From Ligustrum vulgare (taxonomy: Eukaryota; Streptophyta; Magnoliopsida; Lamiales; Oleaceae), in contig OY743190.1 of assembly GCA_963555705.1 (NCBI GenBank), positions 19,847,491 to 19,911,490 on the forward strand: a stretch of 64,000 nucleotides of DNA, read 5' to 3'. A model generated the notes under the pieces. The model saw nothing but the letters and a program-made list of their open reading frames with translations, had not been told where the DNA came from and searched no databases. This document shows positions 46,044 to 57,900 of the stretch, one piece after another; position 1 is the stretch's first letter; each line of letters opens with the position of its first letter. The position numbers and the translations under genes were made by a program.

Positions 46044-48241
46044 ACCACACCACCCCACTGAGTCGATGCCACCCAAAAATCAACTGATGCCTCATCAGCA
46101 TCAACACCATCACCATAAGCTTCTACACAACAATGTCATCTCCAATACACCACCACAACCACCATCTCCGATGTACTATCACCATGGACTATGTACCATC
46201 ACCATCTCCAACACACATATATAGAGATCTGGACACACACACACATAGTAAAATTTAAGATAATCAAGAATACAATTATCCATCTTTCAATTTCAAATAA
46301 GACTGTCAAATTTTAAAATTGTAAAGATGGATCAAAGAAAAAATGGTAACCTACGGGATGTCACATATTTGTGACCTATTGACCGTGACTTGTGACATGA
46401 CAAACGTATTGATCGTGACTTGATATGTGTGAACTTATTATGTGGCCTGTAAATATGAACTATGACTTGCAAACTTGAGTCTGTAATATATTATTAGTGC
46501 AAAAAGAAAGTGCGACCTGTGAATATTTGAAGTGTGACTTGACGTATGAAGTGTGATTTATAACCTGAATATGTTACATGTGATCTAAACATGTAACTTG
46601 TAACCTGAACATGTAGCATGTGACCTAAACATGTACATCTGACCTAAACATGTGAATTGTGACATTTGACCTGGTGTATAAAGTGTGACTTGAACACATG
46701 ACCATAGATCTAAACATGTGAAGTGTGATGTATGACCGGATGGATCAAGTGTGACCTATGACTATAACCACTACAACTACCAGAATACACCATCGTAACT
46801 TCACCTTAACTACTACCACCACTACCACATTACATCACGCACTTACCTGCTCTTGCACCACAACATCTTCACTCCCTACACCACAATCATGCACCTTTGC
46901 CACTGCACCATCTTCGACAATCGACACAACCACTGACCATCACCACCTTCATAGGCACAAACTTACAAAGATTAGTGCATACATCTGCTATAATCGTCGT
47001 CGCTTGTACCAATAATAACCCACCACCCCTACCACATAAACAACCAACATTTACACCATCAAAAGTCAAGGTAGATCGGCACTAGTGGAGCAGAAATCGC
47101 ACACGGTGAAATGAAAAGAAAAAGATGGAGCATAGCTCGAAAGATGCGTTGCTCTTGTTACCGCTTGTTGAGATCCGAAAGCTACTGTTCTTTTTGGCAT
47201 TTTTTATTGCTAAAAATAATTTACCAGCTGAACGGGTTGAAGTCTTGAGATAGGGGTGGGGAACGCTTTGTGGATGGGTGGAATTTATATTAATTTAATA
47301 TTACTAAAAAAAATAATTGCCACCTGGTTTTTTATAATCAAACCCTAACCATCATTTTTGAATTACAATCTTAAAAAAATTGGGTGGATGTGATTTCCTT
47401 ATTAAGTATTGCTTTATACATTTAGGGATTTTAACATTGATGGGTCAGTCCGGAAAACCACCTGAATGCAAAGCCAATTCAATGGAAGAAAATGGTTGTG
47501 TACAACCAGGTTATTTAACACAAATTCTTGAAATAGGTTTTGATCATATTTAAATTAAAAATATATTAGTTTAAATCTTAAAAGTAATATATACACTCAG
47601 TGAAAAAGGGGAAAAAGAGAGAAAAAAGTAAAAAATAAAAATCAATCTAACAGACGAAATTGATGGGATATTGTTCATCATTTTCAACTTTGTCATGTTC
47701 TATCAAATTATTCATGGTTAGTTCCCTTATTCAAACTTAAATTTCATGATTTTATAGTTTATGATTAAACTAAATATTTATATGAAATCTTTATAAATTT
47801 ATGAGCTTTGTGATAGTTTTGGAGGGGCTTAATTATGAGAATACAAATACGTACATCAGTCTTTCCTATGAAAGTTTTACCCATTGAACCAGATCCAGTT
47901 TTCTTGCCAAATAGTAGACTCATGGTTACTTCAACTACTTAAGTCAGTTAATGGTAAGTTATTTCTTTTTTATTAGGGATAAGAAGATAGCTCGATTCTT
48001 GATGTTTGAGTTTGTCTTTATCTTAGGGTTAAACTATAGAATGAAGAAGCAACAAAACCTCATATTACTAGAAATAAATGTTGTTGAATAAGCATTTTGA
48101 AGGGCGATCGGTTGTTACTCATTTTTCAGTTAGAGGATGTGTTCAAGAGCAAGAGGTGCTCCAACATGTTTGTAAAGTTTAAGTCGGTATTGGTGTATAT
48201 ATTAGAGAGTGTGTTAAGGTGTAAACATCCAAAGACATCTA
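46044..48241. other. Repeat-rich non-coding DNA
   Basis: CCACC/CACCAC-rich stretches lie at 46044-46220 and 46760-47060. They give threonine/histidine-rich open frames that look like low-complexity artefacts. A degenerate tandem repeat fills 46370-46760. From 47100 to 48241 the DNA is AT-rich with no recognised gene. The last part (48080-48241) may belong to the Ulp1-like locus that continues after 58236. Confidence 0.45.
46370..46760 (+). repeat. Degenerate tandem repeat of about 20 bp (TGTGACCTAAACATGTGAA)
   Basis: Words such as tgtgacctaaacatgt, gtgacttgaacacatgac and gtaacctgaacatgtagc follow one another with drift, most regular at 46540-46710. Confidence 0.7.
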
Positions 48242-49572
48242 TTAATCCTTTCCATTTTGGACATCGTTGATGGCATCATGTTATCAACAAGTATCGATGG
48301 GGATCTTGATTTCATTTGGATACATTTATGTCGTCCGAAGGGTGCATTTGATGTTGAGATCATCAAATATCGAGCAAAAATAGGAAGCATACGTCTTGCC
48401 ATTAGCTTTAAAAATAAATGTTAAACCTTATGAACATTAATTTTTTTTTTTTAATAAATTGAAATGTATAATAATTGTAAGTGTTGCAGATATGGGAATA
48501 CGTGACTAATCTCGCTTTGGGTGGTATGTAGGCAATCAGAAGGAGACATCCTGCCCTCGGATGATAATCGAAGGGATGATGGTGTTGGTGATCGAGGTGA
48601 TGGTGGTGTCAATCATCGAGGGAATGGCTGAGGCAGCGAAAAAGTCTGTGTCAGTAATGGAGTAGGTGGCGAAGGGAGTAGCGTGTCGCTGTTGACTATT
48701 TGGGGGTGGAAAGGAGGTGACCATCGTTATTACACCTTTTTGATATGCATATACAATTGTATATATAGACGATGGTGATAGAGAGATTGAGCATTGGGGT
48801 GACTGAGGATTTGGCGATGGTGATAGAGGAAGAGACGATGGTGACAAGAGGATGCACTAGTACAAATTAGACAAAAAAAATTAAGTTATATACGTCTGTT
48901 TTTACGTTAATCCTTTCCATTTTGGACATCGTTGATGGCATCATGTTATCAACAAGTATCGATGGGGATCTTGATTTCATTTGGATACATTTATGTCGTC
49001 CGAAGGGTGCATTTGATGTTGAGATCATCAAATATCGAGCAAAAATAGGAAGCATACGTCTAGCCATTAGCTTTAAAAATAAATGTTAAACCTTATGAAC
49101 ATTAATTTTTTTTTTTTTAATAAATTGAAATATATAATAATTGTAAGTGTTGCAGATATGGGAATTCGTGACTAATCTCGATTTGGGTGGTATGTAGGCA
49201 ATCAGAAGGAGACATCCTGCCCTCGGATGATAATCGAAGGGATGATGGTGTTGGTGATCGAGGTGATGGTGGTGTCAATCATCGAGGGAATGGCTGAGGC
49301 AGCGAAAAAGTTTGTGTCAGTAATGGAGTAGGTGGCGAAGGGAGTAGCGTGTCGCTGTTGACTATTTGGGGGTGGAAAGGAGGTGACCATCGTTATTACA
49401 CCTTTTTGATATGCATATACAATTGTATATATAGACGATGGTGATAGAGAGATTGAGCATTGGGGTGACTGAGGATTTGGCGATGGTGATAGAGGAAGAG
49501 ACGATGGTGACAAGAGGATGCACTAGTACAAATTAGACAAAAAAAATTAAGTTATATACGTCTGTTTTTACG
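48242..49572 (+). repeat. Tandem duplication, about 665 bp per copy, spanning a CACTA junction
   Basis: Copy 1 is 48242-48906 and copy 2 is 48907-49572. Both start TTAATCCTTTCCATTTTGGA and end in ...CGTCTGTTTTTACG, with only a few differences visible. Each copy ends with the same 51-52 bp of CACTA-1 left terminus (CACTAGTACAAATTAGAC...). Copy 2 runs on into the full CACTA-1, while copy 1's terminus is an orphan at 48855-48906. The non-CACTA part has no intact gene. Confidence 0.9.
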
Positions 49573-49628
49573 AAAATCAACAGCTAATAAAATAGTGGTG
49601 GCATTTTTGTAAATATGATTGAATGATA

Positions 49629-49760
49629 TGCGTCGGTTCCTAACACAAAACCGACGCATATAGTTTAATTTACTATGTGCGTCGGTTTTTTATTCAAAAT
49701 TGACACACATAACAGAAGTATATGCGTCGGCTCTTACAGAAGAACCGACGCATATACTTT
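49629..49760. repeat. Subterminal hairpin repeats of CACTA-1, left side
   Basis: Three units of the form ATGCGTCGGTT...AACCGACGCAT, each arm about 11 bp, the middle one degenerate (ttgacacac). Matching units lie at 58020-58190 near the right end. Confidence 0.85.
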
Positions 49761-51543
49761 ATGGATCAATATGCGTATATTTCCCTGATTTCTGCATGCA
49801 TTTCACTCATTTTCACTCAAACCCTCCTCACTTTCACTCATTTTCACTCACAACCTGCCCTCTCCACTCTCTTTCACTCAAACCCTCCCCAACCTCGCAC
49901 CGCCACCTCTCTCACACATTTCCTCCGCCGCCTCTCACACTCTCTTTTCCGCCGCCGTCGCTGACGACTCCCAGCTCTCATTTCCTCCACCCATTGCCGC
50001 CACCCTTATTTTTAAGATATATAGAGAGATACATTGCTATATTTTTATGTTTATAAATGTTATTTGAAGTATGTATGTATATGTGTGTGTAAAGTATGTG
50101 TGTGTGTGTGTGTATATATATGTGTGTGATGTTAATGTTGATATATATTTATGTATACATATATCTTTATATATATATATATATATATAAAATAAATATA
50201 ATTTCAAATGTTATGTTAAATTTATGTTTATATATATTTATATGTATATTTATGTATAAGTATATATTTATGTGTTATATATATATATAGTGTAGTAATT
50301 TTTTTATATATATGTTGTATATTTATTATGTATATGATGATTTAATTTATGTGTTAATTAGTTTAAATGAATTTTTATTAGTTTAGTTCGAATGTTAATT
50401 TTAGGTAATTGATTTTGAGTTAGTAGATGGATATTGTAACGCCCCAAGTTCTAAATACTCGGATCGTCACTTCATCGTCTCAATTAACTTTCTAAATAAG
50501 ATTAAGCGGAAAATAACTGAAATGTCAATCACGTAATTTTATAAAAATTGACTCAAATGGTCAACATTTCGATTATATAAAATAACTCGACGAAACAAAA
50601 TTGAAATAAATGAGTTTCAGTTTCAAATAAAAACATTTCAAAAATCTCAATAATAGCCACCATCGTACGCCTTGTCGCCAACTCTGTCATCTGCAAAATT
50701 GGTTTTTGAAGAAAGTGAGTATTTCAAAGAAATACCCAGTAGACTCGCGCATAATAATCAATTGACATTATAAATTAAAACACATAATCATGATATTCAA
50801 GTCTCAGGTGCCTAACGATTACCAGTAATCTCATGAACAAGTAAATAAATACAAGTCCAAGTCTCATGCATTTAAGCAAGTAAATTCTCGTAACATAGTC
50901 TCATGCTTGTAAAGCAAGTAATTCTCATGAACACAATCATACATGTTAAACTTATAATCCAAATAATCATTGATGCGCACTTTTGAAAATAAAGTTTGTA
51001 GATTTGAGTTTACCTTATTTCTCGAGTATTGAGCAAACGGAAATAATGCTTCTAATTCTCTCGCACCTCGTCTAGTCCTATAAAATAAATATAATTATAT
51101 TTTGGATTAATCAGCTTTAAAAAGATGAATTTGTATAAAATAGGATTTTTAAAAGACTTTAGGGACTAAATAAGATAATTGTAAGAAATCATGGGTTGGC
51201 TAAAATATTTTAGAACTGCAGGGCCTTAAAATATTAACTTTTAAAACTTGGGACTGGATATTGTAGGACTGAATTAAATGATTTAAATAAATTTGGGGAC
51301 TGATTTTACAAATTAGGTAGCTTCTGGCCAAATAAGAATTTCAGCAGAAACTGTAGGACTGAGATAAAACATTTTAAATCGTGAGGGACTGAAATAAATG
51401 GTTTTAGAATCAAATTAACTGATTTTTAAACTTGAGGGGCCGAATTAAATACTTTAGAAAACTGGGGACTAAAAGGCTACTTTCGAAAATTAGATATTTA
51501 ATAAAAACCAATTATTTTCCTCTTCTCATTTCGTGGGAGCCAG

Positions 51544-51546
<3 letters not shown>

Positions 51547-51611
<65 letters not shown>
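51547..51611. repeat. GA microsatellite in the Del-like LTR
   Basis: A pure AG/GA run of about 65 bp. Confidence 0.95.
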
Positions 51612-51615
<4 letters not shown>

Positions 51616-52329
51616 GATCGGCCATCTACAACACCAGAGGCTGCCGACGCTCGACTGGCGGTGGTGCCACCATCATATGGCGGCGACTAGGTCGGTGAAA
51701 AGGTGACGATTTTGGGGCGGGTTTGGACTGATTTTGGAGAGAGAACCGAGGACATTCGTGACTTGGATATGGAAAAATCTCCGGTGATGCAGGTTGAAAA
51801 TCGAGGTAAATCTTTGGGCTTTATTTCTTCTTGGTTTTTGGTGTGATTTTGGTTTGATTTTTGAATGGGCAGCCCCGGTTTGGAGGTGACGATGCGGTGA
51901 TTATTCGATGGAGTTAGGTTCGTTCATATGAAATCATTGCAGATTGTTTGTGACTCTTGAATTCATTGATGGAGGTTCAGTTTGTGGGTTGTGAATTGGA
52001 TGGTTGGGCTTGAAGTTGTTTTAGCAGTGGTGAATTTGAAAGGGCTTATGGTGGAGTTCGTGTTGTTGATGGGTTCGGAAGTGCTGATGGTGTGTATCAT
52101 GATTATGTGTGTTTTCTGAAAACATGTATGTAGTGTGGATTTTTGAAAGTGGTCGTGAATCAGTGTCTTGGTGAAGCTCCATTTGGAGGTGTTTGACAAT
52201 CTTAAACTTGTATATTGCAGACATGAAGGAAACTTACCCAAGCTGCCAATCTTCAAGAAATGGGGAGGAAATGTAAGAGGATGAGAGGGAATTTATACAG
52301 CCTGTAACTCCATGGAATTTGAAGAAACT

Positions 52330-52548
52330 GTGACCGATCATTGATTGGGAAGTTGAATAGGCTGGGGTTATGAATTTGGAAGGGCTGAGAATTAATTTCT
52401 CTGTAACCGATCATTAATTGGGAAGTTGAATAGGCTAGAGTTATGAATTTGGAAGGGCTGAGAACTAATTTCTCTGTAACCGATAATTGGTTGGGAAGTT
52501 AAATAGGCTGGAGTTATGAATTTGGAAGAACTGAGAATTAATTTTTGT
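52330..52548. repeat. Three tandem copies of a 73-bp unit
   Basis: Units start at 52330, 52403 and 52476. Each runs from gt(g/a)accgat..ttgggaagtt through aataggct.g.gttatgaattt to ctgaga..taattt. Spacing is exactly 73 bp and differences are few. Confidence 0.9.
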
Positions 52549-52859
52549 ATTAATGATGATGATGATGATGATGATGATGATAATAATCAGAAATTAAAAT
52601 AAGGTCTCGGGTTTAAAAAATGGGATAATGATTTTCAACAAATTTTGAAATCTCAATTTGGACTTAAACTTATGAATATCATTTTCTTTCTTAAAATCTC
52701 AAAATAACTAATAGGATAGACGAGAGCGCTAATTTTGACCGTTAGGATTTGAAGAGTTTAGCGACAAGTTTATTAAAACTAACTTTTAAATTTGAAAATT
52801 TCTCGGTCGCTACAACCTTCCCACTTAAAAAGATTTCTTCATCGAAATTTAACTCATTA

Positions 52860-53160
52860 TTCTGGGAGGTCTGGGTATTAGACAATAACATCTTCTTCCC
52901 TATCCCAAGCGACCTCAACTTTATTACATTTATCCCATTGGACTTTGACTAAATGAACTTCTTGTTTTCTAAGGACATGGACTTTTCTTAACATCATAAT
53001 CAATCATCTCCCTTACGTGTAAGTCTACTCCATCGTAATCTACCAGTATCTTTCTAGCTATCCCATCAATATTGATCTTTTCTCCGGATAGCATACGAAT
53101 CTCAAAAATATTACTAGTTTCGAAATGCAATAGATAATACGTTGCATCAAAACTCGTCAT
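52860..53160 (-). pseudogene. Fusion of gypsy protease fragment to integrase tail
   Basis: The minus-strand frame 53160-52969 reads ATYYLLHFETSNIFEIRMLS like a protease region. It runs almost directly into RKQEVHLVKVQWDKCNKVEV and WDREEDVI (about 52990-52880), the chromodomain-like end of integrase. About 3 kb of pol is missing between them. The junction is near 52970-52990. Confidence 0.65.
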
Positions 53161-53207
53161 GAAATTTATAGGAATGCTGGTAGCGTATCTGTGCGCACAT
53201 CATAATC

Positions 53208-54212
53208 TCAATTGGTGTCCTCATGGGTCATAGAGAATACCCTGGCCTTTCCTTTCTTTGCTTGATCAATCTGCCCAGCCTGCTCATTGTTCCCAGTTGA
53301 CCTAGAGCGATAATCCTTTGCCACATGACCCGGCTTCCCGCATTTGTAGCAAACACCTTTACCCCATAGGCACTCCCCGCGATGGGGCTTCTGACACTTA
53401 GGGCATAAGGGAGTAAGACTCGACGTTTGTCCTCCATTAGGCTTATTGTTGGGTTTCTTGTTAGGCGTGTGGTTCCCGTTCACTGTTTGATCTTGGTTGT
53501 GGTTCCGCCACTTTATTTTACCCTGCTTGCTCTCGGAACCTTGTCCTGCATACTTTACACTGGCATAGGCCACGGCCTGAGCTTTATGTACGACCTCTCG
53601 ATGGGTAGGCAGCTCATGCGAACTAACAATCTGTCTGATCTCCGAACGTAGGCCTCTCTTAAATCGATGAGCCATTTTAGCCTCCTTCTCCACCAAGTGT
53701 GGAGCATATCGTGACAGCTCCTCAAACTTTCTTTCATAGTCCGTTATGTCCATCTCTCCCTGAATTAAGCACAGAAACTCGGTCTCTTTATGGTCTCGGA
53801 GGGCTTGTGGGAAAAAATTGTCTTTGATCTCGGCTTTAAATTCATCCCATGTCAAGGCTTCTTGTTCTTCTTCTGTTCTGGTACGCGACGCAGACTCCCA
53901 CCAAAAGCCGGCCCTTCCGATCAACATGAACTCAGCGCATAAAATCTTCCTATCCTCGTGGCAAGATATGTGCCTAAAAATTTTCTTGATTATTTGTAGC
54001 CATTCTTCAATAGCTAGCAGTCCATTTCGACTGTCAAATGTAGGTGGGCGGTACCTTCAGAATTGCTCTATTATAGGTAGTGTCGAAACTGCTGGAGCCT
54101 GCCTCAAACCTTGTACAGCTTGGAGTAGATCCCTCATAGCTGTGGACTGGGCTGTGGAGCCCTATTATGGGCTAGCCTGATCCGCTGCACTTTTGTTTCC
54201 TTGCCTCGACAT
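53208..54212 (-). pseudogene. Del-like gag with CCHC zinc knuckle
   Basis: The start at 54212 reads MSRQGNKSAADQASP but meets a stop soon after. The main open frame is 53927-53208 (239 residues): FWWESASRTRTEEEQEALTW, FFPQALRDHKETEFL, DITDYERKFEELSRYAPHLV, then a basic, asparagine-rich linker and CPKCQKPHRGECLWGKGVCY followed by KCGKPGHVAKDY. The last cysteine of the knuckle is altered (DYRSR instead of DCR). Gag packages element RNA. The closely similar gag at 63571-63954 shows the family is present at least twice. Confidence 0.85.
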
Positions 54213-54322
54213 TTACTTTTAACGTCTCAAAATATTTTTTCAACGTCATGATAATGTACTCAACTCCAATTAAAAAATATCTTTATTAATGATTCAAAGT
54301 CCTTCCACTAGTACAAAAACAT

Positions 54323-54323
<1 letters not shown>

Positions 54324-54370
<47 letters not shown>
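54324..54370. repeat. Poly-A tract of 47 bases near the CACTA-2 left end
   Basis: An uninterrupted A run, starting 18 bases inside the element. Its length may be uncertain in the assembly. Confidence 0.9.
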
Positions 54371-54372
<2 letters not shown>

Positions 54373-54424
54373 AGCATAGTTTTTCAAGGAGAACGACGCC
54401 TGAAAAAATGCGGTGGCAAAGTTG

Positions 54425-54572
54425 TAAATAAATATTGATTAAAGGCGTCGGTTGTTAGGAAACAACCGACGCCAATAACCGAGCCACTTAAGGGCGTCGG
54501 TTCTTACATAAGAATCGACACCTTAAACCCTCATATAGGCGTCGGTTCTTTATAAGAACCGACGTCTATACT
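54425..54572. repeat. Subterminal hairpin repeats of CACTA-2, left side
   Basis: Three units of the form GGCGTCGGTT...AACCGACGCC occur (54449, 54492 and 54538 regions), one with a changed arm (aatcgacacc). Confidence 0.85.
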
Positions 54573-55648
54573 TAGACTATATTTTCGCGCCTTCCAGCAA
54601 ATTTCATTCATTTCCCCGGTTTCATCTCCAGCTCCCCAACATTTTCAGTTCAACCGAGGTCACCGTCCTACATTCTCACTTCGTCGCCACCGTGCACCCT
54701 CCACCCGACGTTGTAGCACCCCACCGCCACCATCCACCTCAGCCTCGCGCCACCAACCCGTGGTTCCACAGCCACTGCGCGCGCCACAACCCCCCGGCGA
54801 CTCCTCCCCCGCCCGCCACAGAATCTGTGTGCCCGCCACTAGCCCCCTGCGCCACCGCCCTTGCGCGCCGTAACAACATCCCACCCGCGCTACCACCCAC
54901 CCAAAACCCGCTCCCCACAGCCACACCCACCCAAATCCGTGCACCATCCCACTCTAGCCACCACCACCCACCCCACAAGGTCCACTACTAAACGGTAATT
55001 TTTCATATTTTAAGTTAAACTATTTTGTTCATTTTGTTAGATTATAATTGAAGTTATCATTTTTATTTATTATGTTGGTTGATTTAAATGATCTTATTAG
55101 TTTAGTTTGAATTTCAATTTTAGATTATTGATTTTGTGTTAGTATCTAGTATACATTCAATTTTTTAAAATTGGAGTTTTACTAAAATTGTAGAATGTTA
55201 ATTTTATTTGAGTTTTGAATTAGTTACGGATAAGTAATGATTGTGAGGTATTTATAAGTGAATTATTTGATATGTTTTGTACTTTTTGAATGTTTTGATG
55301 AGTTGAGATGATTATGTTGTGATGATTTGGAGATATGAGCATATATAGTGAATAATTAAGAGGCTAAAATTTTTTGAGTTTTTAACATGTTGAGGATGAA
55401 TATATTAGACTGGATGATAATGTTGAAATTTGACTGGAGTTTTGTTTGAGTTTTGAATATGTTGAAGTTAAATATTTTAGTTTTATTGTGGCATTTTGAT
55501 ATCCCCTACAGGTTGGTTAAGTCCAAGTTATAGGGGAGATTCTGTCAAAATTTTCGTAAGATTTATAAATAAAAAAGTAAATAATAAGTTAAGGTGATTT
55601 CATTCGTTTTAACACGTGGTGAATATCTTGATATATGTGTTATTAGAT

Positions 55649-56704
55649 ATGGATCGGAGTTGGATGTATGGGAGACGTAATACACATGAATATGTGAAAG
55701 GAGTTGAAGAGTTTATGAAATGTGCCGAGAAAAACAAAATAAAAGAAGGTGAAGAAATGCTTTTGTGTCATTGTTGTGATTGTAAGAATCTGAGAAAGTT
55801 CCGTAGCTCTGAGCAAGTCAAGAGTCATTTGATTCGTCGTGGGTTTAAGGAAAGTTATGCATGGTGGATATGGCACGGTGAGAGTATACTTCCTAGGACG
55901 AGTACCAGTGATGATAAGGGTGATCAAGATGAGAATAATGTGGACAATGATCAGAATGATGTGGATAGTGATCGGATAGATGAAATGATGCGTGACATAC
56001 AAGAGGATTTCATCGAAAAGTCTCATATTTTCGATAGCCTGTTTAATGATTCTGAACAGCCTTTATTTTCTGGTTGTAAGAAATTCAAAAAATTGTCTGC
56101 TGTGTTTAAGTTGTATAACTTGAAAGCGAAGAATAGGTGGAGTGATAGGAGTTTCACGAATTTATTGGAACTTTTACGAGATATGCTTCCGGAGGATAAC
56201 GAACTTCCTAGTTCAATTTACGAGACAAAGAAAATGTTGTGCCCGATGGGTATGGAGATCGAGAGGATACATGCATGTCCAAATGATTGTGTATTTTATC
56301 GGAAAGAGTATAAGGACTTGAACCTGTGTCCAAAGTGTGGAGCATCGAGGTATAAGCGAAAGGAAGGCCATGTTAATTGGGAGGATAAGAAAGGCTCTCC
56401 GGCAAAGGTGTTATGGTACCTACCTGTAATACCAAGATTTAAACGCTTATTTTCCAATGCAAAGGATGCGAAGAATATGCGTTGGCATGCCGATGGGAGG
56501 AAAGAAGATGGAAAGCTAAGACACCCAGCTGATTCTCCTCAGTGGAGGACCATTAATAGGATGTTCCCCGATTTTGGTGGAGAAGATAGGAATCTTAGGC
56601 TTGGACTATGTACAGATGGGATGAACCCGCATGGTAATATGATTCTCCAAATGATTGGATGTTGCTTGCAATATGTTGTGAAGCCAATACTGTGTACTTC
56701 ATAG
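55649..56704 (+). pseudogene. CACTA TNP2-type transposase, N-terminal part only
   Basis: The frame is open for 351 residues from the ATG at 55649. An upstream ATG at 55616 adds an unlike hydrophobic stretch, so 55649 is preferred. Residues 1-77 match the transposase-associated zinc domain: MDRSWMYGRRNTHEYVKGVE, LCHCCDCKN, then VKSHLIRRGFKESYAWWIWH. An acidic linker follows. The TNP2 part has LYNLKAKNRWSDRSFTNLLE, HACPNDCVFYRKEYKDLNLC, PKCGASRYK and the start of the catalytic domain (GLCTDGMNPHGNM), which carries the first catalytic aspartate. Unrelated residues follow, then a stop, so the rest of the catalytic domain is deleted. It cannot transpose DNA by itself. Confidence 0.85.
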
Positions 56705-57209
56705 ATTCAGCACAATCATGTAGGTGTAACATAGAAATCAAGCCGTCATTGAATGTGTAAGTAATTATTGCATTGTTCAAATTTTTGTGTTTAGTGCATT
56801 CATATAGATAAGTTGGGTTACTTTCATGGAATAATCGTAGAGAGTTTGAGGTGGAATTGATGTGTTTGTGTTGTGATTATGATAGTTGTTAGGATAATTT
56901 TCAATAAATAGGTCTCTATACAGGTTGGATACGTTCAATTTATAGGGGAGACTCTGAAAAAATTTACGTAAGAATTTTGAGTTTTATTATTATTTTTATG
57001 ACTTATTCATATTTACTGAAACTTTAGGGCATTTCGAGTTTTTTGGTCATTAGGAGGCAAGAGAGCAACATCCAATGTAAATTGGAAAAAGATCTCGGTA
57101 TGAAAACTAGAATTTTATAAATTGCTATAAATTCTCATATTAGTTTAATATATATTCACTTTCATTCGATTATTAATAATAGTTTTAATTTTAAATATTC
57201 AAATTTCAG

Positions 57210-57477
57210 TGTCCTCAGCAACCTGGAGGAGATGAGTGTGACTATTATGTTATGAGAAACATGTTCCAGATAGTCACAGCCTATTCTCAACTTACTTCTC
57301 TACACGAGCTATAAGTTATTGAAGATAATTGTTTAATTACGATTTATATGTAATTAACATAATAATTATTAATTCTTATTAATTATTTTTAGGCATTTCA
57401 AGAGATTTACTCAACAGAGGAAATTGACGATGTTCGAAATTTATTGGCCAAAAACTTCGTCGAAGAGTGTATGTAAA
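57210..57477 (+). pseudogene. Ulp1-type (C48) protease C-terminus in CACTA-2
   Basis: After an acceptor (aaatttcag) the exon 57210-57315 reads CPQQPGGDECDYYVMRNM, the catalytic-cysteine region of plant transposon Ulp1-like proteins (usually ECGYYVM). After a second acceptor (attttttag) 57393-57477 reads AFQEIYSTEEIDDVRNLLAK, the usual tail. The histidine-containing part expected upstream is missing; only NVNWKKIS precedes at about 57075-57100. Ulp1-like proteases are often carried by plant CACTA and MULE elements; their role is unclear. Confidence 0.7.
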
Positions 57478-57699
57478 CTTGGCCCATTTTATGTTTAACA
57501 TGTACAAATTTTTTAACAATATTGTGAATACAAGATTAATTAATTCGAAATTATGTTTATTGAGTTATTAAGTTTTGTTCTGCATTCCTCGATTATATAT
57601 ATTTGTTGAAGATAATTTTTTGATGTGTAAATGATTGTTATAGTTTATATAGGTATATAAGGGAAATAAAAATAAATGAAAAAAAAAATAGTAGTAAAA

Positions 57700-57900
57700 G
57701 GCATCGGTTGTTAAATAATAACCGACGCCTTTCCTTTAGTTGAGAAATGGCGTCGGTTGTTAAGTAACAACCGACGCCTTTAATTAACTTAAGGCGTCGG
57801 TTGTAAATCGACGCCTTAAGTATGTACTTTTAGTGTCTCTACTAAAGGTGTCTCCTGTACAACCGACGTCTTTTCTACTTTACAACCGACGCCTTTGACT
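57700..57900. repeat. Subterminal hairpin repeats of CACTA-2, right side
   Basis: At least four units of GGC(G/A)TCGGTTGTTAA and its complement AACCGACGCC lie between 57700 and 57895, including one compact unit (gcgtcggttgtaaatcgacg). Confidence 0.85.

Larger units (their letters stand above)
50435..52814 (-). repeat. 3' LTR of the nested Del-like gypsy, 2380 bp
   Basis: The minus strand starts TGTAGCGACCGAGAAATTTT at 52814 and ends ...ACTTGGGGCGTTACA at 50435, both typical of Del/Tekay LTR ends. It is preceded by a purine-rich tract (TTTTTAAGTGGGAAGG). It contains a GA run (51547-51611), three 73-bp tandem units (52330-52548) and a GAT run (about 52553-52580). Confidence 0.85.

Noticed and set aside
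46758..47085. Overlapping threonine- and histidine-rich frames on both strands
   Set aside because: Produced by CACCAC and ACTACC repeats; no start context, motif or conservation visible.
48536..48847. Minus-strand serine/proline-rich frame, repeated at 49202-49513
   Set aside because: Exists twice only because of the 665-bp tandem duplication; no recognisable domain. The plus strand is the likelier sense of the old locus.
54660..54991. GC-rich proline-rich frame on plus and glycine/tryptophan-rich frame on minus
   Set aside because: They lie in the CACTA-2 leader, where CACTA-1 has similar C-rich non-coding sequence at 49790-50000; both strands are open only because of base composition.
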